Of a DNA stretch of 13,277 nt, positions 13,087-13,277 are shown piece by piece. The DNA comes from Thermoplasmata archaeon. GTDB taxonomy: Archaea > Thermoplasmatota > Thermoplasmata > JAGHBH01. The notes beneath the pieces were generated by a model. The model did no database searches. It saw nothing but the letters and a program-made list of their open reading frames with translations, and was not told where the DNA came from. The stretch's first letter is position 1. Each line of letters opens with the position of its first letter. The DNA is taken from the NCBI GenBank assembly GCA_030673205.1, contig DAOVJP010000009.1, positions 1 to 13,277 on the forward strand. The letters run 5' to 3'. The translations under genes and the position numbers were made by a program.

Positions 13087-13277
13087 ATGGAGCAGAATGT
13101 GGAAGAGATGAGGGATTATCGCGACAAAATGAACGAGAGGATAATCGCGAATGGGGGCAAGGTGACACGGAGATTCTTCGCGCTAGACCATCAGGCCTAT
13201 GAGGAGGGGGCCATCCCCAAGGAGTACAAAGAGCTCATGGGACTGGTGGCGAGTCTAGTGCTCAGGTGCGACGGATG
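13087..13277 (+). CDS. Carboxymuconolactone decarboxylase/AhpD-like protein, cut by the right edge
   Basis: Sixty-three complete codons are visible. The text AFFALDHQAYEEGAIPKEYKELMGLVASLVLRCDG (in part: RRFFALDHQAY, IPKEYKELMGLVASL) is the N-terminal half of a CMD/AhpD-like helical protein. The family's catalytic C-x-x-C begins with the Cys in RCDG. The next codon starts TG and is cut by the edge, so it is probably the second Cys in an R-C-D-x-C arrangement. Such proteins are peroxidase- or disulfide-reductase-like. The ATG at 13087 follows the thyX stop by 3 bp and has AGGAGG about 10 nt upstream, inside the end of thyX, so translation is probably coupled. Confidence 0.8.
   Translation, partial: MEQNVEEMRDYRDKMNERIIANGGKVTRRFFALDHQAYEEGAIPKEYKELMGLVASLVLRCDG

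Noticed and set aside
1..13277. CRISPR array, rRNA, SRP RNA or other structural RNA gene
   Set aside because: No regularly spaced repeats and no recognisable rRNA or 7S RNA core sequence were found in any gap; nearly all the window is coding.

Overview
This window looks archaeal. It encodes archaeal/eukaryotic-type ribosomal protein S8e, the SRP19 subunit of the signal recognition particle and a DUF211 protein. TATA-like boxes lie about 25 bp upstream of probable transcription starts, and two genes look leaderless. The mix of genes and the moderately high GC suggest a euryarchaeon in the broad sense, possibly of the Thermoplasmatota. That placement is an inference from content only.

Layout. 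(1) Bases 1-509, minus: the start of a membrane-anchored extracytoplasmic protein cut by the left edge. (2) 681-1217, plus: a stand-alone domain of the V4R/heme-NO-binding-like superfamily. (3) 1225-2416: an unusual segment in which a secreted-protein gene (minus, 1441-2217) is flanked by two identical 92-bp direct repeats. Both repeats are the 3' end of the neighbouring HerA-like ATPase gene. (4) 2318-8134, minus: an apparent operon for a type IV pilus/Tad-like membrane machine. Read in transcription order it holds a GspE/FlaI-type motor ATPase split in two frames, a TadC/GspF-type platform protein and a HerA/DUF87-type ATPase. (5) 8292-9157, plus: a small zinc-ribbon membrane protein, then a four-helix membrane protein with His/Cys motifs. 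(6) 9231-10088, minus: a PrsW-like membrane protein whose conserved glutamates are partly replaced. (7) 10216-11945, plus: a NIF3-like protein, S8e and SRP19. (8) 11955-12245, minus: DUF211. (9) 12388 to the right edge, plus: ThyX thymidylate synthase followed after 3 bp by a carboxymuconolactone-decarboxylase-like gene cut by the edge.

The features that most deserve a second look are three. The first is the one-base frame break in a C5 run inside the secretion ATPase; a -1 shift there would restore a continuous protein. The second is the 92-bp duplication of the HerA 3' end bracketing a secreted-protein gene, which resembles a cassette that restored the target gene on insertion but carries no recognisable integrase. 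The third is the large Cys-rich N-terminal region of the secretion ATPase. I found no tRNA, rRNA, CRISPR array, transposase or integrase.
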